A DNA stretch of 64,000 nt from Nonomuraea rhodomycinica (GTDB taxonomy: Bacteria; Actinomycetota; Actinomycetes; Streptosporangiales; Streptosporangiaceae), in assembly GCF_013363995.1 (NCBI RefSeq), contig NZ_JABWGO010000001.1:372001-436000 (forward strand), read 5' to 3'. Position 1 is the stretch's first letter. Each line of letters begins with the position of its first letter. Shown piece by piece: positions 49,553-57,489 of this stretch. The position numbers and the translations under genes were made by a program. The notes below the pieces were generated by a model, which saw nothing but the letters and a program-made list of their open reading frames with translations, was not told where the DNA came from and did not search any database.

Positions 49553-51409
49553 TCAGAGGGCGTCGGAGATCTCCTCCAGCGCGGCCGGGTCCTCGATCGT
49601 GGACGGCGTGCGGTAGGGCCGTCCGGCCGCGATGTCGCGCATGGTGCCGCGCAGGATCTTGCCGGAGCGGGTCTTGGGCAGGCGGCCGACCACGACGGCC
49701 CGGCGGAAGGCGGCGACCGGGCCGACGCGCTCGCGCACCAGCGCGACGACCTCCCGCTCCACGTCGGCCGGGTCACGGTCCGCGCCGGCCTTGAGCACCA
49801 CGAACCCGACCGGCAGCTCGCCCTTGAGCTCGTCGGCCACGCCGATCACGGCGCACTCGGCCACGTCCGGGTGGGCGGCGATGACCTCCTCCATCTGCCC
49901 GGTCGACAGGCGGTGGCCGGCGACGTTGATGACGTCGTCGATGCGGCCCATGACGAACAGGTAGCCGTCCTCGTCGACGTAGCCGCCGTCGCCGGTCAGG
50001 TAGTGGCCGGGGTAGCGGGACAGGTAGGAGGCGGCGAAGCGGGCGTCGTCGCGGTAGAGGGTGGGCAGCGTGCCGGGCGGCAGCGGCAGCCGGAGGGTGA
50101 TCGCGCCCTCGACGCCGGGCGGGCACTCCTGCCCCGCCGGGTCGAGGACGCGCACGTCGTAGCCCGGGACGGGCTTGGTGGGCGAGCCGGGCTTGACGGG
50201 CGGCAGGCCGAGCCCCGCGCAGCCGGCGGCGACCGGCCAGCCGGTCTCGGTCTGCCACCAGTGGTCGATGACGGGGACGCCGAGCAGGCCGGCGGCCCAG
50301 TGGTAGGTGTCGGGGTCCAGCCGCTCCCCCGCCAGGAAGAGATACCGAAGACCCGACAAATCCCATTTTTTCGTGAAATCTCCGGCGGGATCTTCCTTCT
50401 TGATCGCCCGGATGGCGGTCGGCGCGGTGAACATCACCCGCACGTCGTGCATGGCCGCCACCCGCCAGAACGCCCCCGGGTCGGGCGTGCCGACCGGCTT
50501 GCCCTCGTACAGCACGGTCGTGCAGCCCTTGAGCAGCGGCCCGTAGACGATGTAGGAGTGCCCGACGACCCAGCCGACGTCGGAGGCGGCCCAGAACACC
50601 TCGCCGGGCGCGACGCCGTACACGTTGCCCATGCTCCAGTGCAGCGCCACGGCGTGGCCGCCGTTGTCGCGCACGACGCCCTTGGGGGCGCCGGTGGTGC
50701 CGGAGGTGTAGAGCACGTACAGCGGGTCGGTCGCTGCGACGCTGACGCACCCGGCCGGCTCCGCGCCGCGCAGCGCGTCGGCCCAGTCGAGGTCGCGGCC
50801 CTCGACGAGGGTCGCGGGCTGCTGCGGGCGCTGGAGGATCACGCAGTGCGCGGGGCGGTGCCCGGCCTGCTCCAGCGCGGCGTCCAGCAGCGGCTTGTAC
50901 GCCACGATCCGGGACGGCTCGATGCCGCACGAGGCCGACAGCACCACGACGGGGCGCGCGTGGTCGATGCGCACGGCCAGCTCGGCCGCGGCGAACCCGC
51001 CGAACACCACCGAGTGGACCGCGCCGAGGCGCGCGCAGGCCAGCATCGCGATCACGGCCTCCGGCACCATCGGCATGTAGATCACCACGGTGTCGCCGGC
51101 CTCGACGCCGAGGCCGCGCAGCATCCCGGCGGTCCGCGCCACCTCCTCCAGCAGCTCGGCGTAGGTGTAGGCGAGCACGGAGCCGGTCACGGGGCTGTCG
51201 TGGATCAGCGCCGTGCGCGCGCCGTGGCCGGCCAGGACGTGCCGGTCCACGGCGTTGAAGCAGGTGTTGAGCCGGCCGTCGGGGAACCACCTGCCGTCGC
51301 GCAGGACGGTCCCGGGCGCCACGTCCCAGTCGATGCCCGCAGCGGCCTCCGCCCAGAAACCCTCGGGGTCGTCGATGCTGCGCCGGTAGACGGCGTCGTA
51401 GGTGCTCAC
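49553..51409 (-). CDS. prpE: Propionyl-CoA synthetase-type acyl-CoA synthetase
   Basis: A 618-residue AMP-forming acyl-CoA synthetase that activates a short-chain acid with ATP and CoA. The P-loop-like motif YTSGTTGAPKGVVRDNGGHA is the propionate-type variant; DHWWQTETGWP and the acetylatable lysine motif KTRSGKILRGTMRD follow. Length fits PrpE/ACSS3. GTG start (MSTYDAVYRRS). A short AT-rich patch (about 50340-50405) with an A6 run interrupts otherwise GC-rich codon use. No methylcitrate gene is nearby. Confidence 0.88.
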   Translation of the reverse strand: MSTYDAVYRRSIDDPEGFWAEAAAGIDWDVAPGTVLRDGRWFPDGRLNTCFNAVDRHVLAGHGARTALIHDSPVTGSVLAYTYAELLEEVARTAGMLRGLGVEAGDTVVIYMPMVPEAVIAMLACARLGAVHSVVFGGFAAAELAVRIDHARPVVVLSASCGIEPSRIVAYKPLLDAALEQAGHRPAHCVILQRPQQPATLVEGRDLDWADALRGAEPAGCVSVAATDPLYVLYTSGTTGAPKGVVRDNGGHAVALHWSMGNVYGVAPGEVFWAASDVGWVVGHSYIVYGPLLKGCTTVLYEGKPVGTPDPGAFWRVAAMHDVRVMFTAPTAIRAIKKEDPAGDFTKKWDLSGLRYLFLAGERLDPDTYHWAAGLLGVPVIDHWWQTETGWPVAAGCAGLGLPPVKPGSPTKPVPGYDVRVLDPAGQECPPGVEGAITLRLPLPPGTLPTLYRDDARFAASYLSRYPGHYLTGDGGYVDEDGYLFVMGRIDDVINVAGHRLSTGQMEEVIAAHPDVAECAVIGVADELKGELPVGFVVLKAGADRDPADVEREVVALVRERVGPVAAFRRAVVVGRLPKTRSGKILRGTMRDIAAGRPYRTPSTIEDPAALEEISDAL

Positions 51410-51500
51410 CCTTCGATCAGACCAGCGCCCGGGCGCCGGGCGCAAGGGCCCCGCGCGCGGGCGGGCCCGAACGGGTGAGGCCGGTGGAACCGGAGGGACG

Positions 51501-52409
51501 TCAGGAGGGCACGGCCGGTTGGAGGTAGATCGTGGTGGCGTGCGGGACGCGGTCACGGATGCGCCGCTCGGTGTCGGCCAGGGCCCGCGACGCCTCCTCC
51601 ATGTCCTGTTCGGCGGGCATGATCACGCGGGCGGCGACGAGCACGTCGTCCGGCCCGAGGTGCAGGGTGCGCAGCTCGGTGAAGGACCGGATCGCGGGGT
51701 CGGTCTGCAGGACGTCCTCGATGGCGCCCTGCACGGCCGGCGAGGCGGCCTCACCGATGATCATGCTCTTGGTCTCGCGCGCCAGGACGAGAGCCACGAC
51801 GACCAGCAGCAGGCCGATGGCCACCGAGCCGATGCCGTCGAACTGGGTGTTGCCCGTGACGAGCGACAGCGTCACGCCGACGAGCGCGAACGCCAGCCCG
51901 GCCAGCGCGGCCGCGTCCTCCAGCAGCACCACCGGCAGCTCCGGCGCCTTGGCCTCCTTGACGAAGCGGGCCCACGACCGGCCGGCGCGCACCCGGTTGG
52001 AGTGGCGCACGGCCGTGCGCAGCGACATGCCCTCCATGACGATGGCCACGAGCAGCACGCCGATGGCCCACGGCCAGCTCTCCAGCGGATGCGGATGGGT
52101 GATCTTCTCGTAGCCCTCGTACAGGGCGAACAGGCCGCCGCCGAAGAACAGCACCACGGAGACCAGGAAGCCGTAGAAGTAGCGCACGCCGCCGTAGCCG
52201 AAGGGGTGCGCCCGGCTGGGCCGGTGCGCCGACTGTCTGCGCCCCAGCATCAGCAGGAGCTGGTTGCCCGAGTCCGCGGTGGAGTGGATGCCCTCGGCCA
52301 GCATGGCCGACGACCCCGTGAAGAAGAAGGCCACGAACTTGGACACCGCGATCCCGACGTTGGCGGCCAGCGCCGCTACGGTGGCCTCTTCCGATCCGTC
52401 CTTGCTCAC
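51501..52409 (-). CDS. Cation diffusion facilitator (CDF) family transporter
   Basis: A 302-residue metal efflux protein with six helices and a C-terminal cytoplasmic domain. The metal-site motif HSTAD (EGIHSTADSGNQ) lies in helix 2 and a second acidic/aromatic set in LLEDAAALAG in helix 5. It should export Zn2+, Mn2+ or a similar ion by proton exchange. GTG start. It diverges from the TPR gene; no metal regulator is adjacent. Confidence 0.88.
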   Translation of the reverse strand: MSKDGSEEATVAALAANVGIAVSKFVAFFFTGSSAMLAEGIHSTADSGNQLLLMLGRRQSAHRPSRAHPFGYGGVRYFYGFLVSVVLFFGGGLFALYEGYEKITHPHPLESWPWAIGVLLVAIVMEGMSLRTAVRHSNRVRAGRSWARFVKEAKAPELPVVLLEDAAALAGLAFALVGVTLSLVTGNTQFDGIGSVAIGLLLVVVALVLARETKSMIIGEAASPAVQGAIEDVLQTDPAIRSFTELRTLHLGPDDVLVAARVIMPAEQDMEEASRALADTERRIRDRVPHATTIYLQPAVPS

Positions 52410-52547
52410 CGTCGCCGACTACCCGCGCGGAGGAGGATCTACCATGCGACGGCCCGCGCGTCCCAGCGGCCGAGGCGTTTCCGGCGGGCCGGGATCTCCT
52501 TGGAGCGATGGGACGATGAGTGAGGGTCGATACGGGGAGGCGAGGCC

Positions 52548-53204
52548 ATGGGTGCCGAGGGGTGGACCGAACGCGCGAGGGCGCTCTACGAGGAGGCCGT
52601 GTTCGGCGGTGACGACGCCGCCCTCGCCGCGGCCGGCCGCGAGCTGGACGCGGTCGAGGCCGGCCTCTCCCTGGCGCGCGGCCGGATCGCCCATGCCCGC
52701 TTCCTGCGCGACGGCGAGGAGGACGCGGAGGAGCTGCCGCTGTTCCTGCGGGCCCGCGGCCTCTACCGGTCGCTGGGCGACGCGCGCGGCGAGGCTGAGG
52801 CGGTGTTCTGGCTCGGGACGTACCACCAGGTCGTGCGGCACGACCACGACACGGCGCTGCCGCTGCTGGAGCGCTCGTACGCGCTGGCGAACGCCGTGGG
52901 CGACCGGCTGACCGCGTCGTACGCGGCGCGCCACCTGGGCATCGCCGCGCACGCCGCGGGGCGGCTCGACGTGGCGCGGGAGCGGCTGGAGGAGTCGACG
53001 CGGCTGCGCCGGGAGCTGGGGTTCCTGCCCGGCGTGGCCGCGAACCTGGTGGGGCTCGCCCACGTCGCCCTCGACGAGGGACGGCCCGGCGACGCCGAGG
53101 CGCTGGCGGCGGAGGCGGCCGAGCTCGCGGCGGGCAGCGGCGCCGAGGCGATCCTGCGTCAGGTGGAGGAGGCGCGCGCCCGCCTGGCCGCGTCCTCCTC
53201 CTGA
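52548..53204 (+). CDS. Tetratricopeptide-repeat protein
   Basis: A 218-residue all-helical protein with about four TPR-like units (GEAEAVFWLGTYHQVVRHDH, ASYAARHLGIAAHAAGRLD, GVAANLVGLAHVALDEGRPG). It probably mediates protein contacts. GGGGAGGCGAGG precedes the ATG. It is monocistronic and converges on the arylamine N-acetyltransferase-like gene. Confidence 0.8.
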   Translation: MGAEGWTERARALYEEAVFGGDDAALAAAGRELDAVEAGLSLARGRIAHARFLRDGEEDAEELPLFLRARGLYRSLGDARGEAEAVFWLGTYHQVVRHDHDTALPLLERSYALANAVGDRLTASYAARHLGIAAHAAGRLDVARERLEESTRLRRELGFLPGVAANLVGLAHVALDEGRPGDAEALAAEAAELAAGSGAEAILRQVEEARARLAASSS

Positions 53205-53276
53205 GCGTCCGCCGTCCTCTGAGGAGGCGGCCCCTGCCCGCGGGGGCGGGTGTCGCGGGCCGGGCCCCGGAGGAGG

Positions 53277-53876
53277 TCAGGGGGCGGTCGTGAGGCGGGG
53301 CAGGAGCGCGGCCGCGTCCCGTTCCGGCAGCTCGATGCCGAGGTGGTCTCGCAGTACCCAGAAGTCGCCGTCGCGGCCGAGCCGCCACTCCCACCCCCCC
53401 AGGCGCGCCGCGGCCCCGTCGGGGAACGGCAGGGGCTCCACCAGTCCCTCGCCCCCGAACCCCACGTCGGCCAGCCACCGCCCGCCCTCCTCCGTCTCCA
53501 CCGTGAGGGTGGCGTGGGTGCGCGGCAGGTGGAGCCGGCCGAGCCTGATGCGGGCCAGGTGGCGGGTCACGCGGAAGCCGAGGCGTTCCAGGGCGGCGGC
53601 GAACAGGAGGTTGTGCTCGTGGCAGTAGCCGCCGCGGCGCCTGCCGACCAGCTTGTCCTGGAGGCTCTCCAGGTCGATGGGGGCGCCCCTGCCGAGGACG
53701 ACGTCGAGGTTCTCGAACGGGATGGCGGTGACGTGCGCGCGGTGGACGGCGCGCAGCGTCTCGGCGGAGGGGGCGCGGCGTGGCCCCGCCGCGGCGCGTC
53801 GGGCGATTCGGGCCCTCAGGTGGCGGGGGGCCGTCGCGGGACGGCCCGCGTCCGCCAGGATGAGAGTCGTGGCCAC
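53277..53876 (-). CDS. Arylamine N-acetyltransferase-like, C-terminally truncated
   Basis: A NAT-family protein of at most 199 residues; typical NATs have 260-280. The catalytic triad is present: Cys85 (RRGGYCHEHN), His121 (RTHATLTVE) and Asp137 (WLADVGFGG), numbered from the GTG at 53876. After WVLR the usual third domain is missing and the frame ends within about 20 residues, only 72 bp from the convergent TPR gene. The N-terminus is also odd: the expected AYLARIG-like opening reads HLRARIARR and no good start codon is seen. The only plausible start overlaps the divergent gene. It may be a decaying gene or a short active variant. Confidence 0.6.
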   Translation of the reverse strand: MATTLILADAGRPATAPRHLRARIARRAAAGPRRAPSAETLRAVHRAHVTAIPFENLDVVLGRGAPIDLESLQDKLVGRRRGGYCHEHNLLFAAALERLGFRVTRHLARIRLGRLHLPRTHATLTVETEEGGRWLADVGFGGEGLVEPLPFPDGAAARLGGWEWRLGRDGDFWVLRDHLGIELPERDAAALLPRLTTAP

Positions 53877-55002
53877 CAACGACGATGACACGCTGCCCCT
53901 CCAGCCGCCGGTGCGGCTGCCCTCCGAGGCCGAGCTGGCGGCGGCGGTACGCGCGACGCCCTTGACGACGGCCCTGCTGCGCGCCACCGCCCCGGCGCCC
54001 GGCACCGACTCCGGCTCCGGCTCCGGCTCCGACGTCGGCGAGGCGGGGGCCGCGGGCGACGAGGAGCTGCTGGACGAGGCGCTCCGGCAGCGGGTGGCCC
54101 AGGTCCTGCGGGAGGGGGAGGACCGGCAGGTCCTCTCGACGTGGACGGAGGTGTGCCGCGACGTCGTCCTGCGCGACGAGCAGGTCTTCCTGTGCCTCGT
54201 GCGCCTGTTCATGCGCCGCGAGCGGCTGTCGGGGCCGCCGGGCGTCCTCGGCACGCTGGGACTGGTACGGCGGGTCGCACAGGACCCGCCTCCCGCCGCG
54301 CCCCGAGGGCGGGGCCGCAGGGGCGGGAGCGGACCGGCCGACCCGGAGCCGGCCGAGCTGTCCGCGCTGAGCCCGCTCGGCTCGTGGGCGGCCAGAGGGC
54401 TGATCAGTGAGGCGTCCGGCCAGGACATCCCGGTCATGGGGTCGTTCGCGTCGCGCGACGCCGCCGCGCTGCTGCAGGGCCTGCGCTCGTACCCGGAGCC
54501 GGAGCGCCTGGAGGAGCTGACCGGCTGGCTGGCCGGCAGGGATCGGGGCGAGGCGGCCGAGGAGGTGGGCGCCGCGCTCGCCACTGCGAGCCCGCTGGGC
54601 CGGGCCGTCGGCGTCGAGCTGCTGGCCACGGACTTCGGCGACGAGGGCAGGCGGGTGCTCGACCGGCTCATCGACACGCCCCGGCTGGGGGCGGTGATCG
54701 CGGCCCGGCTGGGCCGGGACGAGCGTCCCTCGACGCCGGAGGAGATCGCCTGGGCGCTGGTGGACATGGCGGCGACGCTGCTGGAGTTCGGCGGCGAGAC
54801 GGACGAGGTGATCGCCTCGATCGCGATGGGCATGGACGCGGAGGAGCAGGCGGGGACCCTCACGCTGTTCGCGCTGGGTGACCATCCGTGGACGGCGCAG
54901 GTGCTCCGGGTGTTCATCGACCACCATCCGGACCGACGCGTCGCCGCCGCCGCCCGCAAGGCGCTGCGCCGCCTGCACGGCCTGGCCTCGATCCGCGGCT
55001 AG
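53869..55002 (+). CDS. Hypothetical protein, mostly helical
   Basis: A 377-residue protein with no recognised family. An N-terminal region (LPSEAELAAAVRATPLTTALL) is followed by a Gly-Ser run (DSGSGSGSDVGE) and an Arg/Gly/Pro-rich stretch near residue 145, with the rest made of HEAT-like helical pairs (EEAAEEVGAALATASPLG, GAVIAARLGRDERPSTPEE, QVLRVFIDHHPDRRVAAAA). The GTG at 53869 has AGGA 8 bases upstream; an ATG at 53860 is possible. The helical repeats suggest a scaffold. It diverges from the NAT-like gene with overlapping 5' ends. Confidence 0.65.
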   Translation: MATNDDDTLPLQPPVRLPSEAELAAAVRATPLTTALLRATAPAPGTDSGSGSGSDVGEAGAAGDEELLDEALRQRVAQVLREGEDRQVLSTWTEVCRDVVLRDEQVFLCLVRLFMRRERLSGPPGVLGTLGLVRRVAQDPPPAAPRGRGRRGGSGPADPEPAELSALSPLGSWAARGLISEASGQDIPVMGSFASRDAAALLQGLRSYPEPERLEELTGWLAGRDRGEAAEEVGAALATASPLGRAVGVELLATDFGDEGRRVLDRLIDTPRLGAVIAARLGRDERPSTPEEIAWALVDMAATLLEFGGETDEVIASIAMGMDAEEQAGTLTLFALGDHPWTAQVLRVFIDHHPDRRVAAAARKALRRLHGLASIRG

Positions 55003-55006
55003 CCCC

Positions 55007-55025
55007 CGTCCCGCGGAGGGGACGG
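55007..55025. terminator. Short hairpin after the hypothetical gene
   Basis: CGTCCC (55007-55012) pairs with GGGACG (55019-55024), extended by neighbouring C/G bases. It separates the hypothetical gene from the GntR operon. Confidence 0.5.
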
Positions 55026-55110
55026 CGGGCTCCCCCAAGACGACGCACTCGACTCGGCGCCGCCGCGACGCGGCGCCGCTCGTGGCCGCTGTGTCACCGG
55101 CCGAGTTCCT

Positions 55111-55158
55111 TATGTCCACCGAATATCTATGTCCCTATAGTGCTATGAAGCTAGATAT
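55111..55158 (+). promoter_or_regulatory. AT-rich promoter/operator of the GntR-ABC operon
   Basis: A strikingly AT-rich island. TATAGT (55136-55141) is a good -10 box. ATATCTA (55123-55129) and TAGATAT (55152-55158) are inverted repeats that flank it, and TATGTCC occurs twice 17 bp apart (55111, 55128). This fits autorepression by the GntR/YtrA-type protein that starts at 55170. Confidence 0.6.
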
Positions 55159-55169
55159 ATGGAGAAACA

Positions 55170-55562
55170 GTGATCGAGTTCCATCTGGACGCCAGATCCG
55201 GTGTCTCGCCGTACCTGCAGCTGGTCCAGCAAGTACGGCACGCGCTACGGCTCGGCATGCTGCGCGAGGGCGACCAGTTGCCGACCGTCAAGGAGGTCGT
55301 GGCGCACCTGGCCATCAACGCCAACACCGTCCTCAAGGCCTACCGGGAGCTCGAGCACGAGGGCCTGGTCGCCGCCCGGCCGGGGGTGGGGACGTTCGTG
55401 ACCTCCACCCTCGCCGGCGCCTCGCTGGCCGCGCACGGACCGCTGCGGCTGGAACTGCGGCGCTGGCTGGCCAAGGCCCGCCGGACCGGCCTGGACGACG
55501 ACGACATCGAGGCGCTCTTCATGACCACCTTTCGCAGCACCGCTCAGGAGGACATAGCGTGA
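55170..55562 (+). CDS. GntR-family regulator, YtrA subfamily
   Basis: A 130-residue regulator: a GntR winged helix (SPYLQLVQQVRHALRLGML, TVKEVVAHLAINANTVLKAY) plus a short C-terminal tail of two helices, which is typical of YtrA-type proteins that control ABC exporters. GTG start with GGAGAA just upstream. Its stop overlaps the ATPase gene (GTGA). It probably represses the whole operon to 60071, released by a cell-wall-active compound as in known YtrA systems. Confidence 0.9.
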   Translation: MIEFHLDARSGVSPYLQLVQQVRHALRLGMLREGDQLPTVKEVVAHLAINANTVLKAYRELEHEGLVAARPGVGTFVTSTLAGASLAAHGPLRLELRRWLAKARRTGLDDDDIEALFMTTFRSTAQEDIA

Positions 55563-56449
55563 CTTCAGTCCTGCAGGCCCACGAGCTGGGCAGGAGATAC
55601 GGCAAGCGCTGGGCGCTGCGCGAGTGCACCATCGACATCCCGGCGGGCCACGTCGTGGGGTTGGTGGGGCCCAACGGAGCCGGCAAGACCACCCTGCTGA
55701 AGCTGGCCAGCGGCCAGCTCGAACCGACGGCGGGCGGCATCACCGTGCTCGGCGGCCGGCCCGCCGGCGGCCCGGAGCAGCTGGCCAAGATCGGGTTCGT
55801 CGCCCAGGACACCCCCGTCTACGCCGGGCTGACCGTCTCCGACCATCTGCGCCTGGGAGCACGGCTCAACCCCCGCTGGGACGCCGCCATGGCGCGCGAG
55901 CGCATCGCGCGGCTCGGTCTGCCCCTCACCCACCGGGCGGGCAGGCTGTCGGGCGGCCAGCGCGCCCAGCTCGCCCTCACCCTGGGGCTGGCCAAGCGGC
56001 CCGAGCTGCTGATCCTGGACGAGCCCGTGGCCTCGCTCGACCCGCTGGCCCGCCGCGAGTTCCTGCAGCACCTGATGGAGGCCACGGTCGAGCACGAGTT
56101 CAGCGTGGTGCTCTCGTCCCACCTGGTCTCCGACCTGGAACGAACCTGCGACTTCCTGATCGTGCTCGCCGACTCCCGCGTCCAGGTCGCCGGGGAGGTC
56201 GACAAGCTGCTGGCCACCCACCACCGGCTCACCGGCCCGCGCCGCGATCCCGATCGGCTGCCCGCCGACCAGCACGTGGTCTCCGCCCGCCACACCGACC
56301 GGCAGAGCACCTTCGTGATCCGCACCGACGGCCCGATCCACGACCCCGCCTGGACCGTCACCCAGCTCAGCCTGGAGGACCTCGTCCTCGCCCACATGGA
56401 CCAGCGGACCGCCGAGAACCGGCGAGCCGCCCTGGAGGTACGACGATGA
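55559..56449 (+). CDS. ABC transporter ATP-binding protein (YtrB-like)
   Basis: A 296-residue ABC ATPase with Walker A GPNGAGKTT, signature LSGGQRAQ, Walker B LLILDEPVASLD and H-loop LSSHL. A C-terminal extension of about 70 residues is usual in YtrB/BcrA-like proteins. It overlaps the genes on both sides and forms an exporter or sensor complex with the following permease. Confidence 0.92.
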   Translation: MTSVLQAHELGRRYGKRWALRECTIDIPAGHVVGLVGPNGAGKTTLLKLASGQLEPTAGGITVLGGRPAGGPEQLAKIGFVAQDTPVYAGLTVSDHLRLGARLNPRWDAAMARERIARLGLPLTHRAGRLSGGQRAQLALTLGLAKRPELLILDEPVASLDPLARREFLQHLMEATVEHEFSVVLSSHLVSDLERTCDFLIVLADSRVQVAGEVDKLLATHHRLTGPRRDPDRLPADQHVVSARHTDRQSTFVIRTDGPIHDPAWTVTQLSLEDLVLAHMDQRTAENRRAALEVRR

Positions 56450-57489
56450 TCTGGCTGACCTGGCGCCAGCTGCGCGGCTCGGCCGCGATGATGGCCGCCT
56501 TACTCGTCCTGCTCGCCGTCGTGCTGGCCGTGACCGGCCCGGATCTGGCCTCCCGCTATGCCGCCGGTATCGCCGCCTGTACGCAGGACGACACCTGCGG
56601 CCGCTTCTACGACCGCTTCTTCAGCGGGCACGAATTCTCCTTCATGGCCCTCAGCCTCGTCGTGCTGGTCCTTCCGGCGCTGGTCGGGCTCTTCTGGGGC
56701 GCACCGTTGATCACCCGGGAGCTGGAGGCGGGCACGCACCTGCTGGTGTGGAACCAGAGCGTCACCCGCCGCCGCTGGCTGGCGGTCAAGCTCGCCCTCC
56801 CGGGCCTGGTCGCCGTGGCCGCCGCGGGCCTGTGCGGCCTCGCGGTCACCTGGTGGTCCGGCCCCCTCGACAAGTCGGCCTCGGAGAACCTCGCGCTGAT
56901 GGCTCCCCTGGTGTTCGGCGCGCGGCATCGCCCCGATGGGGTACGCCGCCTTCGCCTTCGTCCTCGGCGTGACCAGGGCATGGTGGTGCGCCACACGCTG
57001 CCCGCCATGGCCCTCACGCTGGCCGTCTTCGCCGCGGTCCAGCTCGCCATGCCGCTGCTGGTCCGGCCCCATCTGATGCCTGCGGTCACCTCCACCTTCG
57101 AGCTGGGCCAGGCGAACATGGAGGGCATCGGCATCAACCAGGACCGAGGCGGCGTCGTGGAGATCCACCTGAGGTCCGCCGTTCCCGGCCACGGGGGCGC
57201 CTGGGTCCTGTCCGGCAGCCTGGTCGATCCGGCCGGACGTACGCTCGGCGACGGCGCCGAGGTCACCGTCCCGATCTCCACGACGTCGGGACCATGCGCA
57301 CCGTCGGGATCGCCCGTCATGGACGCGTGCGCGGCCGAGATCAACCGGCTCGGCTACCGCCAGAAGGCGACCTACCAGCCCCTTGAGCGCTTCTGGCCCT
57401 TCCAGTGGATCGAGACCGGGATCTACGCCTTCCTCACCCTCGGCCTCACCTGGCTGTCCTTCTGGTGGATCCGCAGGCGCCTGTCATGA
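56446..57489 (+). CDS. ABC transporter permease with an internal compensated frameshift
   Basis: A 347-residue membrane protein beginning MIWLTWRQLRGSAAMM, with helices near both ends and a long extracytoplasmic part. It is the membrane partner of the preceding ATPase. Between about 56917 and 56979 the annotated frame reads an Arg-rich stretch (HRPDGVRRLRLRPRRDQ) where a membrane helix is expected, while the +1 frame reads IAPMGYAAFAFVLGVT. The frame is then restored. Two nearby indels that cancel out best explain this. The protein as encoded may be inactive or the sequence may contain errors here. ATG overlaps the ATPase stop. Confidence 0.75.
   Translation: MIWLTWRQLRGSAAMMAALLVLLAVVLAVTGPDLASRYAAGIAACTQDDTCGRFYDRFFSGHEFSFMALSLVVLVLPALVGLFWGAPLITRELEAGTHLLVWNQSVTRRRWLAVKLALPGLVAVAAAGLCGLAVTWWSGPLDKSASENLALMAPLVFGARHRPDGVRRLRLRPRRDQGMVVRHTLPAMALTLAVFAAVQLAMPLLVRPHLMPAVTSTFELGQANMEGIGINQDRGGVVEIHLRSAVPGHGGAWVLSGSLVDPAGRTLGDGAEVTVPISTTSGPCAPSGSPVMDACAAEINRLGYRQKATYQPLERFWPFQWIETGIYAFLTLGLTWLSFWWIRRRLS
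56917..56979 (+). other. Compensated double-indel segment inside the permease gene
   Basis: Ten bases stand between TTC and ATC where nine or twelve are expected, and two bases (AG, 56975-56976) between ACC and GGC where three are expected. The segment between them is a hydrophobic helix only in the +1 frame. Confidence 0.65.
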
